Shown here: in pieces, positions 17,691-26,256 of the stretch
How the letters are laid out: each line of letters opens with the position of its first letter
Numbering within the stretch: the first letter of the stretch is position 1
NCBI RefSeq assembly: GCF_019039215.1
Contig: NZ_JAHNZZ010000001.1
Span: forward strand, 1,019,658-1,083,657
DNA: 64,000 bases
Direction of reading: 5' to 3'
DNA from: Bacillus sp. FJAT-29790
Lineage (GTDB): Bacteria > Bacillota > Bacilli > Bacillales > Cytobacillaceae
The notes under the pieces: model-generated
Seen by the model: only the letters and a program-made list of their open reading frames with translations
Told to the model about the DNA's origin: nothing
Databases searched by the model: none
Made by a program: the position numbers and the translations under genes

Positions 17691-18764
17691 ATGGAAAGAA
17701 GATTCAAATATCTACTTACTTCTATGATTGGGTTAGGGTTAATGACAGCATGCAGTCAGCAAAGCTTAGAAACGGTTCAGAAACAAGAACCGCATGTACT
17801 GGCAGCGGAGACGAAAGCAGAGGATTCTAAGGAAGGGGAAATTATTCAGCCGCATCAAGGACTTAACCAGGCGCCTATTCCAGTTAAAATAGAAAGAATT
17901 GGTCCAAACGAAGTGAATGTTGAAATGACATCCCAGATTACAGATATTGAGATTGACAAAGGAAAAATTTATAAAGCATGGACATTTAATGGCGAAGTTC
18001 CAGGCCCATTAGTAGTTGTTAACGAAGGCGATACAATCAATTTCACGATGAAAAATCTTGATCCTGCGATCCCGCATAGTATGGACTTTCACGCAGTGCA
18101 TTCAGCTCCATCGAAGGACTTTGCAAACGTAAATCCAGATGAATCAGGAACATTTAGCTATCCAGCAAATAAACCGGGCGTTTTCATGTATCATTGCGGA
18201 ACAGCACCAGTTCTTTCCCATATTGCGAATGGGATGCACGGGACGATTATTGTTAAACCAAAAGATGGCTATCCGAATGATAAAGAAATCAATCGCGAAT
18301 ATGTAATGATTCAAAACGAATGGTATAAATATAATGATTTAAATGATTTTACAAACGGTGTACCAAGCCATGTAGTCTTTTCAACGAAGGCGTTGAAAGA
18401 AGGAGATCCAAATACAAATGGTGATACGTTCACACTGAAAGAAAAGCCTTTACTTGCTAAAGTAGGCGATAGAGTAAGGATTTATATCAATAATGTTGGA
18501 CCGAATGAAGTTAGTTCATTCCATGTAGTCGGAACGATATTTGATGATGTTTATATGGACGGCAATCCATTTAACCACTTCAAAGGACTTCAAACGGTCA
18601 TGCTGCCGGCAAGCGGCGGTGCAGTTGTTGAATTTACGGTTACACGAGTTGGAAGCTACCCAATCGTTACTCATCAATTCAACCATGCACAAAAAGGTGC
18701 TGTCGCCATCCTAAAAGTTACTGAAACAGGCGAAGACGACGATAAGGCTACTATGAGCCACTAG
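17691..18764 (+). CDS. nirK: Copper-containing nitrite reductase (NirK), lipoprotein
   Basis: 357 residues; reduces nitrite to nitric oxide outside the membrane. A lipobox (LMTAC, Cys21) anchors it. The two cupredoxin domains carry all copper ligands: type 1 His129, Cys169, His177, Met182; type 2 His134, His168 and a C-terminal His in VTHQFNHA. The catalytic Asp132 (MDFH) and His in FHVVG are present. Spacing fits the Geobacillus-type enzyme. RBS AGAGGAGTGAAACAAT. Downstream lie nosD, nosL, nosY and nosF on the same strand, but a terminator-like hairpin at 18817 separates them. Confidence 0.95.
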   Translation: MERRFKYLLTSMIGLGLMTACSQQSLETVQKQEPHVLAAETKAEDSKEGEIIQPHQGLNQAPIPVKIERIGPNEVNVEMTSQITDIEIDKGKIYKAWTFNGEVPGPLVVVNEGDTINFTMKNLDPAIPHSMDFHAVHSAPSKDFANVNPDESGTFSYPANKPGVFMYHCGTAPVLSHIANGMHGTIIVKPKDGYPNDKEINREYVMIQNEWYKYNDLNDFTNGVPSHVVFSTKALKEGDPNTNGDTFTLKEKPLLAKVGDRVRIYINNVGPNEVSSFHVVGTIFDDVYMDGNPFNHFKGLQTVMLPASGGAVVEFTVTRVGSYPIVTHQFNHAQKGAVAILKVTETGEDDDKATMSH

Positions 18765-18816
18765 AAAAATCAACCAATTTAAATTATACACGATAAAAAG
18801 AGAAATGTGAACCCTT

Positions 18817-18857
18817 AACAGCTTCTTTCTCCTTTTTTAAGGGAGAAAGGAGCTGTT
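18817..18857 (+). terminator. Terminator-like hairpin between nirK and nosD
   Basis: AACAGCTTCTTTCTCC and GGGAGAAAGGAGCTGTT form a long stem with TTTTTTAA in the loop. It lacks a T tract after the stem, so read-through into nosD is likely. Confidence 0.6.
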
Positions 18858-18901
18858 CGAATGATATGCGGTAATGGACGATCAAGGCAGGTGGATAGGA
18901 T

Positions 18902-20263
18902 ATGTATTATCGGAGTGGACTTTTCTTCCTATTTTTTTGGGTGTTACTAGCCGGGAAAGTGTATGCTGAAGAATTGACCGTATCTAATACTGAAGAATTA
19001 TTTCAAGCACTGTCGTATGACAGGGAAATAACCGCCATTAAATTAAAACCAGGTGAATATGTTGGGAATTTCATCGTGAGTGAGCCTGTCCATATCTTTG
19101 GGGAAAAAGGTGCTAAGCTAATTGGTCCGAATAATGGTTACGTTCTGACGGTTGAATCAAGTGATGTAATTGTCGAAGGCCTCCAAGTCGAAGGCGGAGG
19201 CTCCCAAAATGCGGGTATTTATGTAAAAGGTGACCGTGCTTATATTCATCATAATGAAATCAAAAATGTTTTTCATGGAATTTATGCACGGGATAGTTAT
19301 GGACATCGGTTTGAGAACAATGTCATCACAAGCTTTCCTGGAGATCGAAATTATAAAGGCTATGGAATTTATTTCGTTAGCGCCCCGAACAGCTTGGCGG
19401 TTGGCAACTATATTCATGATACGCAAGATGGCATATACGTTTCATTTTCGGACTTTTGTGAAGTGCGGGAAAATCAAATGATACGGGCACGCTATGGGGT
19501 CCATACGATGGATTCAAAAAATATTCTCATTTCACAAAACGAAGTAAGAGAGAGCATCAATGGACTAATGATTATGCAAAGTTACGAGGTATTTATCATT
19601 GAAAATTTCTTTTATCTAAACACCGCAAAAAATGGAACGGGGATGTTTATTTATGATACCTTTGATTCCAAAATTTCATCCAATATGATCAAAGGCAACT
19701 TTAAAGGCATTTTAATGGAAAATGCGCAAAGAAATCGACTGGAGTTTAATACGATCCTTGAGAACGATACAGGGTTGGAGTTAAGAAAAAAATCAAACGG
19801 AAATACAATCTCTTTCAACAATTTCCTCGAAAACACAAACCAAATCATTACAGATAAAGATAATGTCAATCAATTTAATAAAGATAATTTTGGCAACTTT
19901 TATAGTGATCATGGATCACTCAATTTAAATAATGATGATCTTGTGGATTTCGCCTATAAAAGCGGGAATATTTTTTATAACATCGCAAAACAGGAACCAT
20001 TATTACAAGTTTTTCATCAAAGTCCGGCCGTCAATCTTTGGAATATGGTCGAACAATATACACCGATGCCATCAGACTCATTTATTGTCGATGAGTTTCC
20101 ACTGGCCAAACCCGCTCCCGTAAACTGGAAATCGGTAAGTTCTAAAGGGGAAGTTGGCGAAGGTAGGGATTTTCAAGGATTACAAATCTTCATATTCATG
20201 TGTGTTCTTTTAGGAAGTACGCTCATTTTATTCACATTGAGGAGGGCAAGATATGAAGCTTAA
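18902..20263 (+). CDS. nosD: NosD copper-maturation protein (parallel beta-helix)
   Basis: 453 residues: signal peptide (about 1-23), a right-handed parallel beta-helix built of repeats such as GIYVKGDRAYIHHNEI and GIYFVSAPNSLAVGNYI (about 60-330), and a C-terminal membrane helix (about 425-445) that tethers it, as in other Gram-positive NosD. With NosF and NosY it forms the ABC complex needed to build the CuZ cluster of nitrous oxide reductase. It overlaps nosL by 11 nt. No nosZ is present in the window. Confidence 0.92.
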   Translation: MYYRSGLFFLFFWVLLAGKVYAEELTVSNTEELFQALSYDREITAIKLKPGEYVGNFIVSEPVHIFGEKGAKLIGPNNGYVLTVESSDVIVEGLQVEGGGSQNAGIYVKGDRAYIHHNEIKNVFHGIYARDSYGHRFENNVITSFPGDRNYKGYGIYFVSAPNSLAVGNYIHDTQDGIYVSFSDFCEVRENQMIRARYGVHTMDSKNILISQNEVRESINGLMIMQSYEVFIIENFFYLNTAKNGTGMFIYDTFDSKISSNMIKGNFKGILMENAQRNRLEFNTILENDTGLELRKKSNGNTISFNNFLENTNQIITDKDNVNQFNKDNFGNFYSDHGSLNLNNDDLVDFAYKSGNIFYNIAKQEPLLQVFHQSPAVNLWNMVEQYTPMPSDSFIVDEFPLAKPAPVNWKSVSSKGEVGEGRDFQGLQIFIFMCVLLGSTLILFTLRRARYEA

Positions 20264-20726
20264 ATGGTTAGCTCTCATTGCTGCTGTTGTATTTTCATTA
20301 ACAGGTTGTTCTGCTGCGGCATCGGGTCCTGTTGATATTCAAAAAAACCAAGAGAATTGTGATTCATGCAATATGGGAATTATGGATTTGGATTCTGCTG
20401 CCCAAATCGTTTTGAAGAACGGAAAGCCGCTGCTTTTTGATGATATCGGGTGCATGATTGAGTATCTCCAGGAAAACAATCCGCAATATGAAGGTGCCTT
20501 TGTCCATGATTTTGATACGAAAAAGTGGATTGATCTAGATTCAAGCGTATTTATTCAGGATCAAAAAATCGAAAGTCCAATGAGCTATGGCATCGCCGCT
20601 TTTTCAACAAGTGAAGGTGCAAAAGAGTTCCAAAATGAACATGGGGGACATTTGTATTCTAAAAAAGACATGCTTGAAGTCGATTTAAAGAATTTTAAAC
20701 AATCGGGATCGGATCATTCTCATTAA
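20253..20726 (+). CDS. nosL: NosL copper chaperone lipoprotein
   Basis: 157 residues with a lipobox (LTGCS, Cys19) and the copper-binding CDSCNMGIMD motif near residue 35. NosL delivers Cu(I) to the NosDFY machinery and onward to NosZ. A His-rich end (SDHSH) may add metal binding. The GTG-free ATG start lies inside nosD behind GGAGGGCAAGAT, so translation is coupled. A structured repeat begins at its stop codon. Confidence 0.92.
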   Translation: MKLKWLALIAAVVFSLTGCSAAASGPVDIQKNQENCDSCNMGIMDLDSAAQIVLKNGKPLLFDDIGCMIEYLQENNPQYEGAFVHDFDTKKWIDLDSSVFIQDQKIESPMSYGIAAFSTSEGAKEFQNEHGGHLYSKKDMLEVDLKNFKQSGSDHSH

Positions 20727-20913
20727 CTTTATTCAGCTGTAGTCTCCCGCTTCTATAAGTGGCAAGATGAATGCAAATAGGTATCCAATTCAGTGGGGGT
20801 TCAAACTCCGGCTGAATACAGTTAAGCCTCCGGCGGATGCCTCAGATTTTTTAAAGGAATTTATCGAGCAAGCTCGATAAATTCTGGGCGCAAATATGCC
20901 AAGGCGAATTTGA
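20725..20913 (+). repeat. Structured dispersed repeat, copy 1 (nosL-nosY gap)
   Basis: 189 nt, about 80% like the copy at 35763. The outer arms AACTTTATTCAGC and GGCTGAATACAGTT can pair, enclosing a CCGCTTCTATAAGTGGC hairpin and a TGGGGGTTCAAACTCCG stem-loop that looks like a tRNA T-arm. A 13-bp perfect hairpin (GAATTTATCGAGC/GCTCGATAAATTC) follows near 20858. The element overlaps the nosL stop codon. Confidence 0.7.
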
Positions 20914-20963
20914 TTTGAATGATCAAAGGCAATGAGGGATTCCCCTGAAAAGGAGGAAGTGCG

Positions 20964-21917
20964 ATGAAGCTTAGATTAATATACGCCATGACTGTACATG
21001 AACTGCGTTTATTGCTGCGCAGCAAATGGTTATTAAATTTTATGATTCTGTTCATTTTTTTGTCGGCATTGTTATACATTTATGGCTTGCATTCTGTAGA
21101 GTCAGATCCTGTAAAAACGACTTATGGATTGGAATCGGTCAATACGAATATTGAAACAATGGGAGTCAACCCTGAGTGGTATGGACTAAAGGAAATAAAA
21201 ACGAAAGACGACTCCCCCCAAGAAATTAAGCAATCCGCTTTTAACCGTTCGATTGCGATGTTAATTAATTTGTCCTTATGGCTTATCCCGATTATTTGTT
21301 TAATTCTAGGAGCTAATTCGATTATTGCCGATAAGGAGAGCGGAAGATTCTCTTTATATAAAACATATCAAACATCTAATTGGCATTATCTATGCAGTAA
21401 ATTTTTCTCGTTGGTGTTTTCATTGTTTATTGTAATGGGCGTTTCCTACGGATTGTTTGGGTTTGTTTTTGCGATAATCGGGAGGTCCTTTCAGGCATCA
21501 GTCTATCAAGTATTCATGATTGTCAACTTACTATTAATTATTGTATTTTCAGCCGCTTCTATTTTGATAGGGGCGATTAGCAAAACAAGAATGCAAGGGC
21601 TGTCTTTCGCTCTGTTTTTCTGGAGTATCGTTGTTTTTGTGTATGAGTTCGTTCTTTTTTCAGTCATTGAATGGGTTCCATATTCGATGAAACTAGCTAG
21701 TTTATTCTTCTTTATCTTACTAAATCCCGTGGAATCCATTAGGGTATGGTCCATTTCGAAATTAAACGCTAATTATGTATTCGGCCCTGAATATTTAATG
21801 ATTGATCGATGGGAAGCAAATGGGATGCTTACAACCTCTCTTTTGTTATCAATTACGCTTCTAATTTTCATCTCGATTGCTATTTCTACTCAATTATTAA
21901 AGAAAAGGGGAATGTAG
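20964..21917 (+). CDS. nosY: NosY-type ABC permease
   Basis: 317 residues, six predicted helices: one near residues 25-45, then five between about 105 and 310, with an extracellular loop (about 50-100). This is the ABC-2 layout of NosY. RBS AAAAGGAGGAAGTGCG. It should pair with NosF in the membrane and NosD outside. The stop is two bases before the nosF start. Confidence 0.87.
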   Translation: MKLRLIYAMTVHELRLLLRSKWLLNFMILFIFLSALLYIYGLHSVESDPVKTTYGLESVNTNIETMGVNPEWYGLKEIKTKDDSPQEIKQSAFNRSIAMLINLSLWLIPIICLILGANSIIADKESGRFSLYKTYQTSNWHYLCSKFFSLVFSLFIVMGVSYGLFGFVFAIIGRSFQASVYQVFMIVNLLLIIVFSAASILIGAISKTRMQGLSFALFFWSIVVFVYEFVLFSVIEWVPYSMKLASLFFFILLNPVESIRVWSISKLNANYVFGPEYLMIDRWEANGMLTTSLLLSITLLIFISIAISTQLLKKRGM

Positions 21918-21918
21918 C

Positions 21919-22635
21919 ATGATGATCGAATTAAATAACCTCTCCAAAACATATAAAAATAAAACGGCTTTGGAACCAGTGGATATTACGATCCAAGCAG
22001 GAGAATGTGTGGTTCTATGTGGAGGAAACGGGGCCGGTAAAAGCACGTTAATAAAGATGTTGACCGGGATTGAAAAAGCATCCACTGGCAAATTAGTATT
22101 TCATTCAAAAAATAAAAAACCGTTTGCCTATATGCCTGATCAAATGAATTTCCCTCCGGAACTAACACCATTCGAGATCCTACGATATTATGGAAATTTT
22201 TTGAATGTCGGAACAGAGGAATTACGTGATGCATTAAAAGAGGTTGGGCTATGGGAACAGCGGAATCAGAGAGTTGGTGGGTTTTCAAAGGGAATGTCAC
22301 AGCGGTTGAATCTTGCTCAATGCTTACTAATAGATACGGATATTTATATATTCGATGAACCAACAAACGGCCTTGACCCTTATTGGGTCATCAAATTCAA
22401 ACAAATTATTCAGCAATTAAGGCATCGTAAAAAAACAATTATCGTCAGCAGTCATATTATGAGAGACGCGATCGAAATTGCCGATAAAGTCCTTATTTTA
22501 TTTAACGGAAAACTAAAATCATTTGATACATTAAACAATATTTATAAAGAACATCATTGCCGCACCCTTGAGGATGTTTTTTTAGCCATTCATATGAATG
22601 AACAAATGGGGGCTGATACTTCACAAGCGATTTAG
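21919..22635 (+). CDS. nosF: NosF-type ABC ATPase
   Basis: 238 residues. Walker A GGNGAGKST, signature GGFSKGMSQRL, Walker B DIYIFDEPTNG and switch His (VSSHIM) are all present. It is the ATP-binding subunit for NosY. ATG 21919 or 21922 follows AGGGGAATGTAGC. The gene lies immediately after nosY, so the two are co-translated. LEDVF near the end is typical of ABC-2 ATPases. Confidence 0.9.
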   Translation: MMIELNNLSKTYKNKTALEPVDITIQAGECVVLCGGNGAGKSTLIKMLTGIEKASTGKLVFHSKNKKPFAYMPDQMNFPPELTPFEILRYYGNFLNVGTEELRDALKEVGLWEQRNQRVGGFSKGMSQRLNLAQCLLIDTDIYIFDEPTNGLDPYWVIKFKQIIQQLRHRKKTIIVSSHIMRDAIEIADKVLILFNGKLKSFDTLNNIYKEHHCRTLEDVFLAIHMNEQMGADTSQAI

Positions 22636-22649
22636 GTGAGGGGATCACT

Positions 22650-22748
22650 TTGAGAAGCCGGGCCATTTTTCATCATAAATCAAATAACCTTCGGACATTC
22701 GCCTATCATCTGGGAGATAAAGTATTTTATTTTTTGGAAAGATGTTGA
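22650..22748 (+). CDS. Short frame after nosF, possibly a gene remnant
   Basis: A TTG start 6 nt behind GTGAGGGGA opens a 32-residue frame (MRSRAIFHHKSNNLRTFAYH...). The good ribosome site followed by an early stop suggests a truncated nos-cluster gene or a tiny peptide. No family recognised. Confidence 0.3.
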   Translation: MRSRAIFHHKSNNLRTFAYHLGDKVFYFLERC

Positions 22749-22776
22749 TTTTATTGCAATATTGCTAATTACTGTA

Positions 22777-22805
22777 TTGACATTTTGACAATGGTGCCCT
22801 ATATT
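22777..22805 (+). promoter_or_regulatory. SigA promoter of the M-box/ytaF unit
   Basis: TTGACA (22777-22782), 17 bp, TATATT (22800-22805). The start point near 22812 lies about 25 nt before the riboswitch. Confidence 0.7.
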
Positions 22806-22835
22806 GAATTTAGTTGAATATTACTTTAAGTATTC

Positions 22836-22995
22836 TGTTAGGTGAGGCTCCTGTATAGAGAAACGCTGCTGCCCAAAAATGTCGAGAGACGCCAATGGGT
22901 CAACAGGAAAGATCGGGATAAGGTCTTTTTTAATGTAGCTGGTAATAAGTACCTATGCTTTACAGTGCTAAAACTCAACGAGGGAAACTGGTAGA
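22836..22995 (+). ncRNA. M-box (ykoK) magnesium riboswitch
   Basis: The conserved blocks appear in the right order: TTAGGTGAGGCTCCTG, CGCTGCTGCCC, AATGGGTCAACAGGA and GTGCTAAAACTCAACGAG. These are the hallmark stretches of the M-box aptamer, which folds on Mg(II) and usually ends transcription of Mg transporters. A T-rich terminator hairpin (23064-23104) completes the expression platform. The gene it controls here is ytaF. Confidence 0.9.
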
Positions 22996-23063
22996 CACGA
23001 TATTAAGCTGTGTTTGTTTTTTGTATTGAACAGCTAATACGGTTTTTTTGATGCGCAAATCAA

Positions 23064-23104
23064 GCCTTTATTTCCTCTTGTAGGGAAATAAAGGCTTTTT
23101 CTTT
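23064..23104 (+). terminator. Expression-platform terminator of the M-box
   Basis: AAGCCTTTATTTCC and GGGAAATAAAGGCTTTTTC stem followed by T-rich sequence, between the aptamer and ytaF. Confidence 0.8.
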
Positions 23105-23261
23105 GTTATAACAATCATTTGCGCAACCATTTAATTTCCTGGAGGTGATGAAGTGGATGAAGAACCGAGTTGTTGAAATATTATCAATATCTTCGATTGA
23201 GACATGCAATATTTGTCAATTTGATCAATACAATGTAAAAAAATATAAGGAGTGTTTTACA

Positions 23262-23894
23262 TTGACTTGGCTAATCATTTTGGCTTTTGCCGTTTCAGCA
23301 AGTATAGATAATTTAGGCGTAGGTATTTCTTACGGGATTCGAAAGATACAAATTGGGTTAGGGTCCAATTTTTTAATTGCGATCATTTGCTTTCTTATGA
23401 GTATGGCGGGAATTACATTTGGACTTTGGCTTTCTAGCATACTTCCTGGTATGCTTCCTATGATTATCGGAGCGTTCTTACTTTTTGTTATCGGTATTCG
23501 AATTATCTTATTGGCGACCCCTCGTAAAACAGGGAATCCAGCAAAGATGAATGAGAAGGAAAAGCAAACTAAAAGTATTAAAGGTATTCTGAGAAATCCG
23601 GAGATAGCCGATGTCGATAAGTCTGGAGAAATTGGTTGGGGAGAAGCAGTTATTCTCGGCGTTGCCTTATCAGCAAATGCTCTTACGAATGGGCTAGGTG
23701 CAGGTTTACTCGGTCTTTCTCCTCTAGCTATTTCTTTAACAGCTGCAATAGGCAGTTTCATCAGTGTTTGGGCAGGTGTAAAGTTAGGTTCGAAATTAGC
23801 AGATGTAAGAATTGGTTCATTTACATTGGGTCAATTTGGAACAGTTTTGAGTGGAGTGATCATATTAGTAATTGCTTTTACAGCATTCTTCTAG
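23262..23894 (+). CDS. ytaF: YtaF-type membrane protein (MntP/DUF204 superfamily)
   Basis: 210 residues, six predicted helices in two MntP-like halves: AVSASIDNLGVGISYG and ILGVALSANALTNGLGAG, each with the conserved Asp or Asn in a short helix. MntP proteins export Mn(II); YtaF is the sporulation-linked branch. TTG 23262 follows AAGGAG and matches the usual YtaF start. An in-frame ATG at 23157 behind GGAGGTGATG would add a 35-residue, Cys-containing (CNIC) extension, so two starts may be used. The M-box upstream predicts expression when Mg(II) is low. Confidence 0.85.
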   Translation: MTWLIILAFAVSASIDNLGVGISYGIRKIQIGLGSNFLIAIICFLMSMAGITFGLWLSSILPGMLPMIIGAFLLFVIGIRIILLATPRKTGNPAKMNEKEKQTKSIKGILRNPEIADVDKSGEIGWGEAVILGVALSANALTNGLGAGLLGLSPLAISLTAAIGSFISVWAGVKLGSKLADVRIGSFTLGQFGTVLSGVIILVIAFTAFF

Positions 23895-24036
23895 AGTAGG
23901 AGATTTGTCAAAAAGGATGTAAAAAGTGGGCTGTGATGTTTAGGGAACCAAATGTTTTTAATGCATATTCATATTAAGATAACTTTAATATAATATTGTA
24001 AGAATAATAACATATTGACAACGCTTATGCTTATTG

Positions 24037-24065
24037 TTGACAAAATATCAATGCAGATATATATT
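24037..24065 (+). promoter_or_regulatory. Near-consensus SigA promoter
   Basis: TTGACA, 17 bp, TATATT, 114 bp before the XRE-DUF1232 gene. Confidence 0.65.
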
Positions 24066-24178
24066 AATACCATCTAATTTCTATTTACAAATTCAATTTT
24101 TGATTATCGAAGGGAATTGTGTTCATTTCTAGCCTGACAACTATTACAACCTGAATAATTTAGAAAGGAAAATAGAAT

Positions 24179-24838
24179 ATGTCTAAAGGAAAAGAAATTA
24201 GTAATCTAGGTTCGATGTTAAAAGAATTAATGAATAATCGAGCATTGTCAATGCGGAAACTTAGTGAGCTTACTGAAATTGATACAGCTACGATCTCACG
24301 GATTGTTAACGGGAAACGAAAAGCAAATCTCCATCACTTACAAAAGTTCTCAGACAGTCTTGGCGTTCCCATCGCGGATTTATTTGTCGCCGCTGGTTAT
24401 CCGGTAGAGCAGAAACAGGAAAAGCTGCAATCAGATATTCATACATCTGTGGAAAGTATACAGAATTTCCTCGAATCCTCTAATTTATATGATAAAAAAT
24501 TCACGCTAGAAAATGTTGAACAGCAATTAGCTAATTATGAACAATTTACGCAAACAGAAGAGGGGAAAGAAACTATTCTTAAGGGCTTTGATGAAAAGCT
24601 TCGGAAGGTAGGAAGCGTTGGTCCATTCATTAGTCATTTGAAGGATATGTTTGAGAAATTTCGCCTAAATACGGGTACTTCAGTCGAACTCGCGATTATC
24701 GGAAGTGCGCTGCTCTATTTCATTTTACCAGTAGATGTGATTCCTGATTATCTATTTCCGATTGGCTATTTAGACGATGCGGTTGCTGTACAACTTGCAA
24801 AAAATTTACTAACGAATCAAAAGATGGACCTAACATAA
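24179..24838 (+). CDS. XRE-type DNA-binding protein fused to a DUF1232 (YkvA) domain
   Basis: 219 residues. The N-terminal helix-turn-helix (about 10-70: MRKLSELTEIDTATISRIVNGKRKA) is followed by a helical linker and a C-terminal DUF1232 stretch (ALLYFILPVDVIPDYLFPIGYLDD, about 178-205) likely to sit at the membrane. This makes it a membrane-associated one-component regulator. RBS AGAAAGGAAAATAGAAT. Target genes are unknown. Confidence 0.85.
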   Translation: MSKGKEISNLGSMLKELMNNRALSMRKLSELTEIDTATISRIVNGKRKANLHHLQKFSDSLGVPIADLFVAAGYPVEQKQEKLQSDIHTSVESIQNFLESSNLYDKKFTLENVEQQLANYEQFTQTEEGKETILKGFDEKLRKVGSVGPFISHLKDMFEKFRLNTGTSVELAIIGSALLYFILPVDVIPDYLFPIGYLDDAVAVQLAKNLLTNQKMDLT

Positions 24839-24949
24839 AGAATATTTAAATATATCAAAATAACAATTAGTTTAATTATGAATTCGACCATATAAATTGG
24901 TTTATTTTCGGTCTGACTTTTATTTTAAGTTTATAGGTGATGTTATTAC

Positions 24950-25906
24950 ATGAAAAAAAGAAAGAAAAATAATAAATTGACAAGAAATCTTATCTTAATC
25001 ATTACACTATTATTATTCATATTAATAGTGGCCATTTATTGTATTTATCAATATAATAAAGGACTTACTATGGCGAGCGATGGGATGTATAAGGATGACG
25101 GTACAACCTTTGATCCGTTTGAAGGTTCTGAGCCGGAATTTGGAGAAATTAATATTCTCCTAATCGGAAGTGATACTAGAGGTGATGAGCGTGGACAATC
25201 TGATACTCTAATGATTGCTCATTATAATCAAAAATCTCAACGTTTGAAAATTGCATCCATTATGAGAGATACGTATGTTGATATCCCGGAATATGGAAAA
25301 CACAAAGTAAATGCTGCTTTTGCAATAGGTGGGCCAGAACTGGTCAGGAAAACGATAAAGCAAAATTTTGATGTTGACATAAATTACTATGCAGTTGTTG
25401 ATTTTGATGGATTTTCAAAAATTGTTGATATTATTGCCCCAAACGGGATCGAGGTTGAGATTCCATATGAAATGTCACATGGAATTGGAATGACATTACA
25501 TCCAGGGAATCAAGTTTTGCATGGGGATCAATTACTTGGATATGTTCGGTTTCGCCACGACCGTCTAAGTGACTTTGGACGGGTTGAACGACAACAAGAA
25601 GTAATAACAAAGATTAAGGAACAAGGTGTCAATATTCAAAATTTAGTTAACCTTCCTAAATTACTTGGAGTTGCCGATCCATACATTGATTCAAATTTGG
25701 ATACTCGAACCATTCTTACAATCGGAAAAGGTTTAATTGCTGGAAAATCCAAACAAATGGACACATTAAGAATACCTATTAAAGATTCTTATGTTGACGA
25801 ACGGGTTAACGTGGGGGCAGTCCTAAATATAGATTTCGAGAAAAACAAACAAGCTTTAAATGAGTTCTTGTCACTGGACGATGAAAGAATTGTGGCCCAA
25901 GAATAA
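24950..25906 (+). CDS. LCP (LytR-CpsA-Psr) family wall-polymer ligase
   Basis: 318 residues: cytoplasmic basic end, one membrane helix (about 13-35) and an extracellular LCP domain with ILLIGSDTRGDERGQSDTLM, SIMRDTYVDIP and RFRHDRLSDFGRVERQQ, the Arg/Asp set that binds the polyprenyl-pyrophosphate. It transfers teichoic acid or another glycopolymer to peptidoglycan. RBS is a weak AGGTGATGTTATTAC. Paralogues are usual in Bacilli, so no specific symbol is given. Confidence 0.9.
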   Translation: MKKRKKNNKLTRNLILIITLLLFILIVAIYCIYQYNKGLTMASDGMYKDDGTTFDPFEGSEPEFGEINILLIGSDTRGDERGQSDTLMIAHYNQKSQRLKIASIMRDTYVDIPEYGKHKVNAAFAIGGPELVRKTIKQNFDVDINYYAVVDFDGFSKIVDIIAPNGIEVEIPYEMSHGIGMTLHPGNQVLHGDQLLGYVRFRHDRLSDFGRVERQQEVITKIKEQGVNIQNLVNLPKLLGVADPYIDSNLDTRTILTIGKGLIAGKSKQMDTLRIPIKDSYVDERVNVGAVLNIDFEKNKQALNEFLSLDDERIVAQE

Positions 25907-26097
25907 TAGGAACGAAATGCATTGATGGTAAAAATAGTTTAATTTGAATTTCTTCGGCTTTCCTTCATTTAGTGTTCGTTAATGGTCACAATGCGATGCA
26001 GAATAAAATAGCAGAAATCAAAGGAAATGCCCTCGCCCATGCAAAGGACATAGCATGTAAGTTTTAAGTTCTAAAAAAAAGAATATCGCTTTTTCTA
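25907..26097. other. Intergenic region after the LCP gene
   Basis: A short frame around 25970-26068 reads NGHNAMQNKIAEIKGNALAH before a stop. It has no start site and may be the tail of a decayed gene. No other feature seen. Confidence 0.3.
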
Positions 26098-26131
26098 TAA
26101 AACGCCTAGGATACCAATCTAGGCGTTTTTA
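26098..26131 (+). terminator. Rho-independent terminator
   Basis: AAAACGCCTAG and CTAGGCGTTTTT stem-loop with T tract. Confidence 0.85.
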
Positions 26132-26256
26132 TTTCAGAAAGAGCATGTCAATATGGTTTTTTTGCGCAAAATTAGCGCCTTCTTTTTGTCATATGATACC
26201 ATATGTGTGACTGAAAAAATGATCGCAATCAATAAGCCTTATCTAGGGGAATTAAG

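Noticed and set aside
20800-20820. tRNA gene suggested by the GGGGGTTCAAACTCC stem-loop
   Set aside because: Only a T-arm-like hairpin exists; no anticodon arm, D-arm or acceptor stem with CCA could be built.
25970-26068. Fragment NGHNAMQNKIAEIKGNALAH as a gene
   Set aside because: No start codon with a ribosome site and no recognised family; recorded only as a possible remnant.
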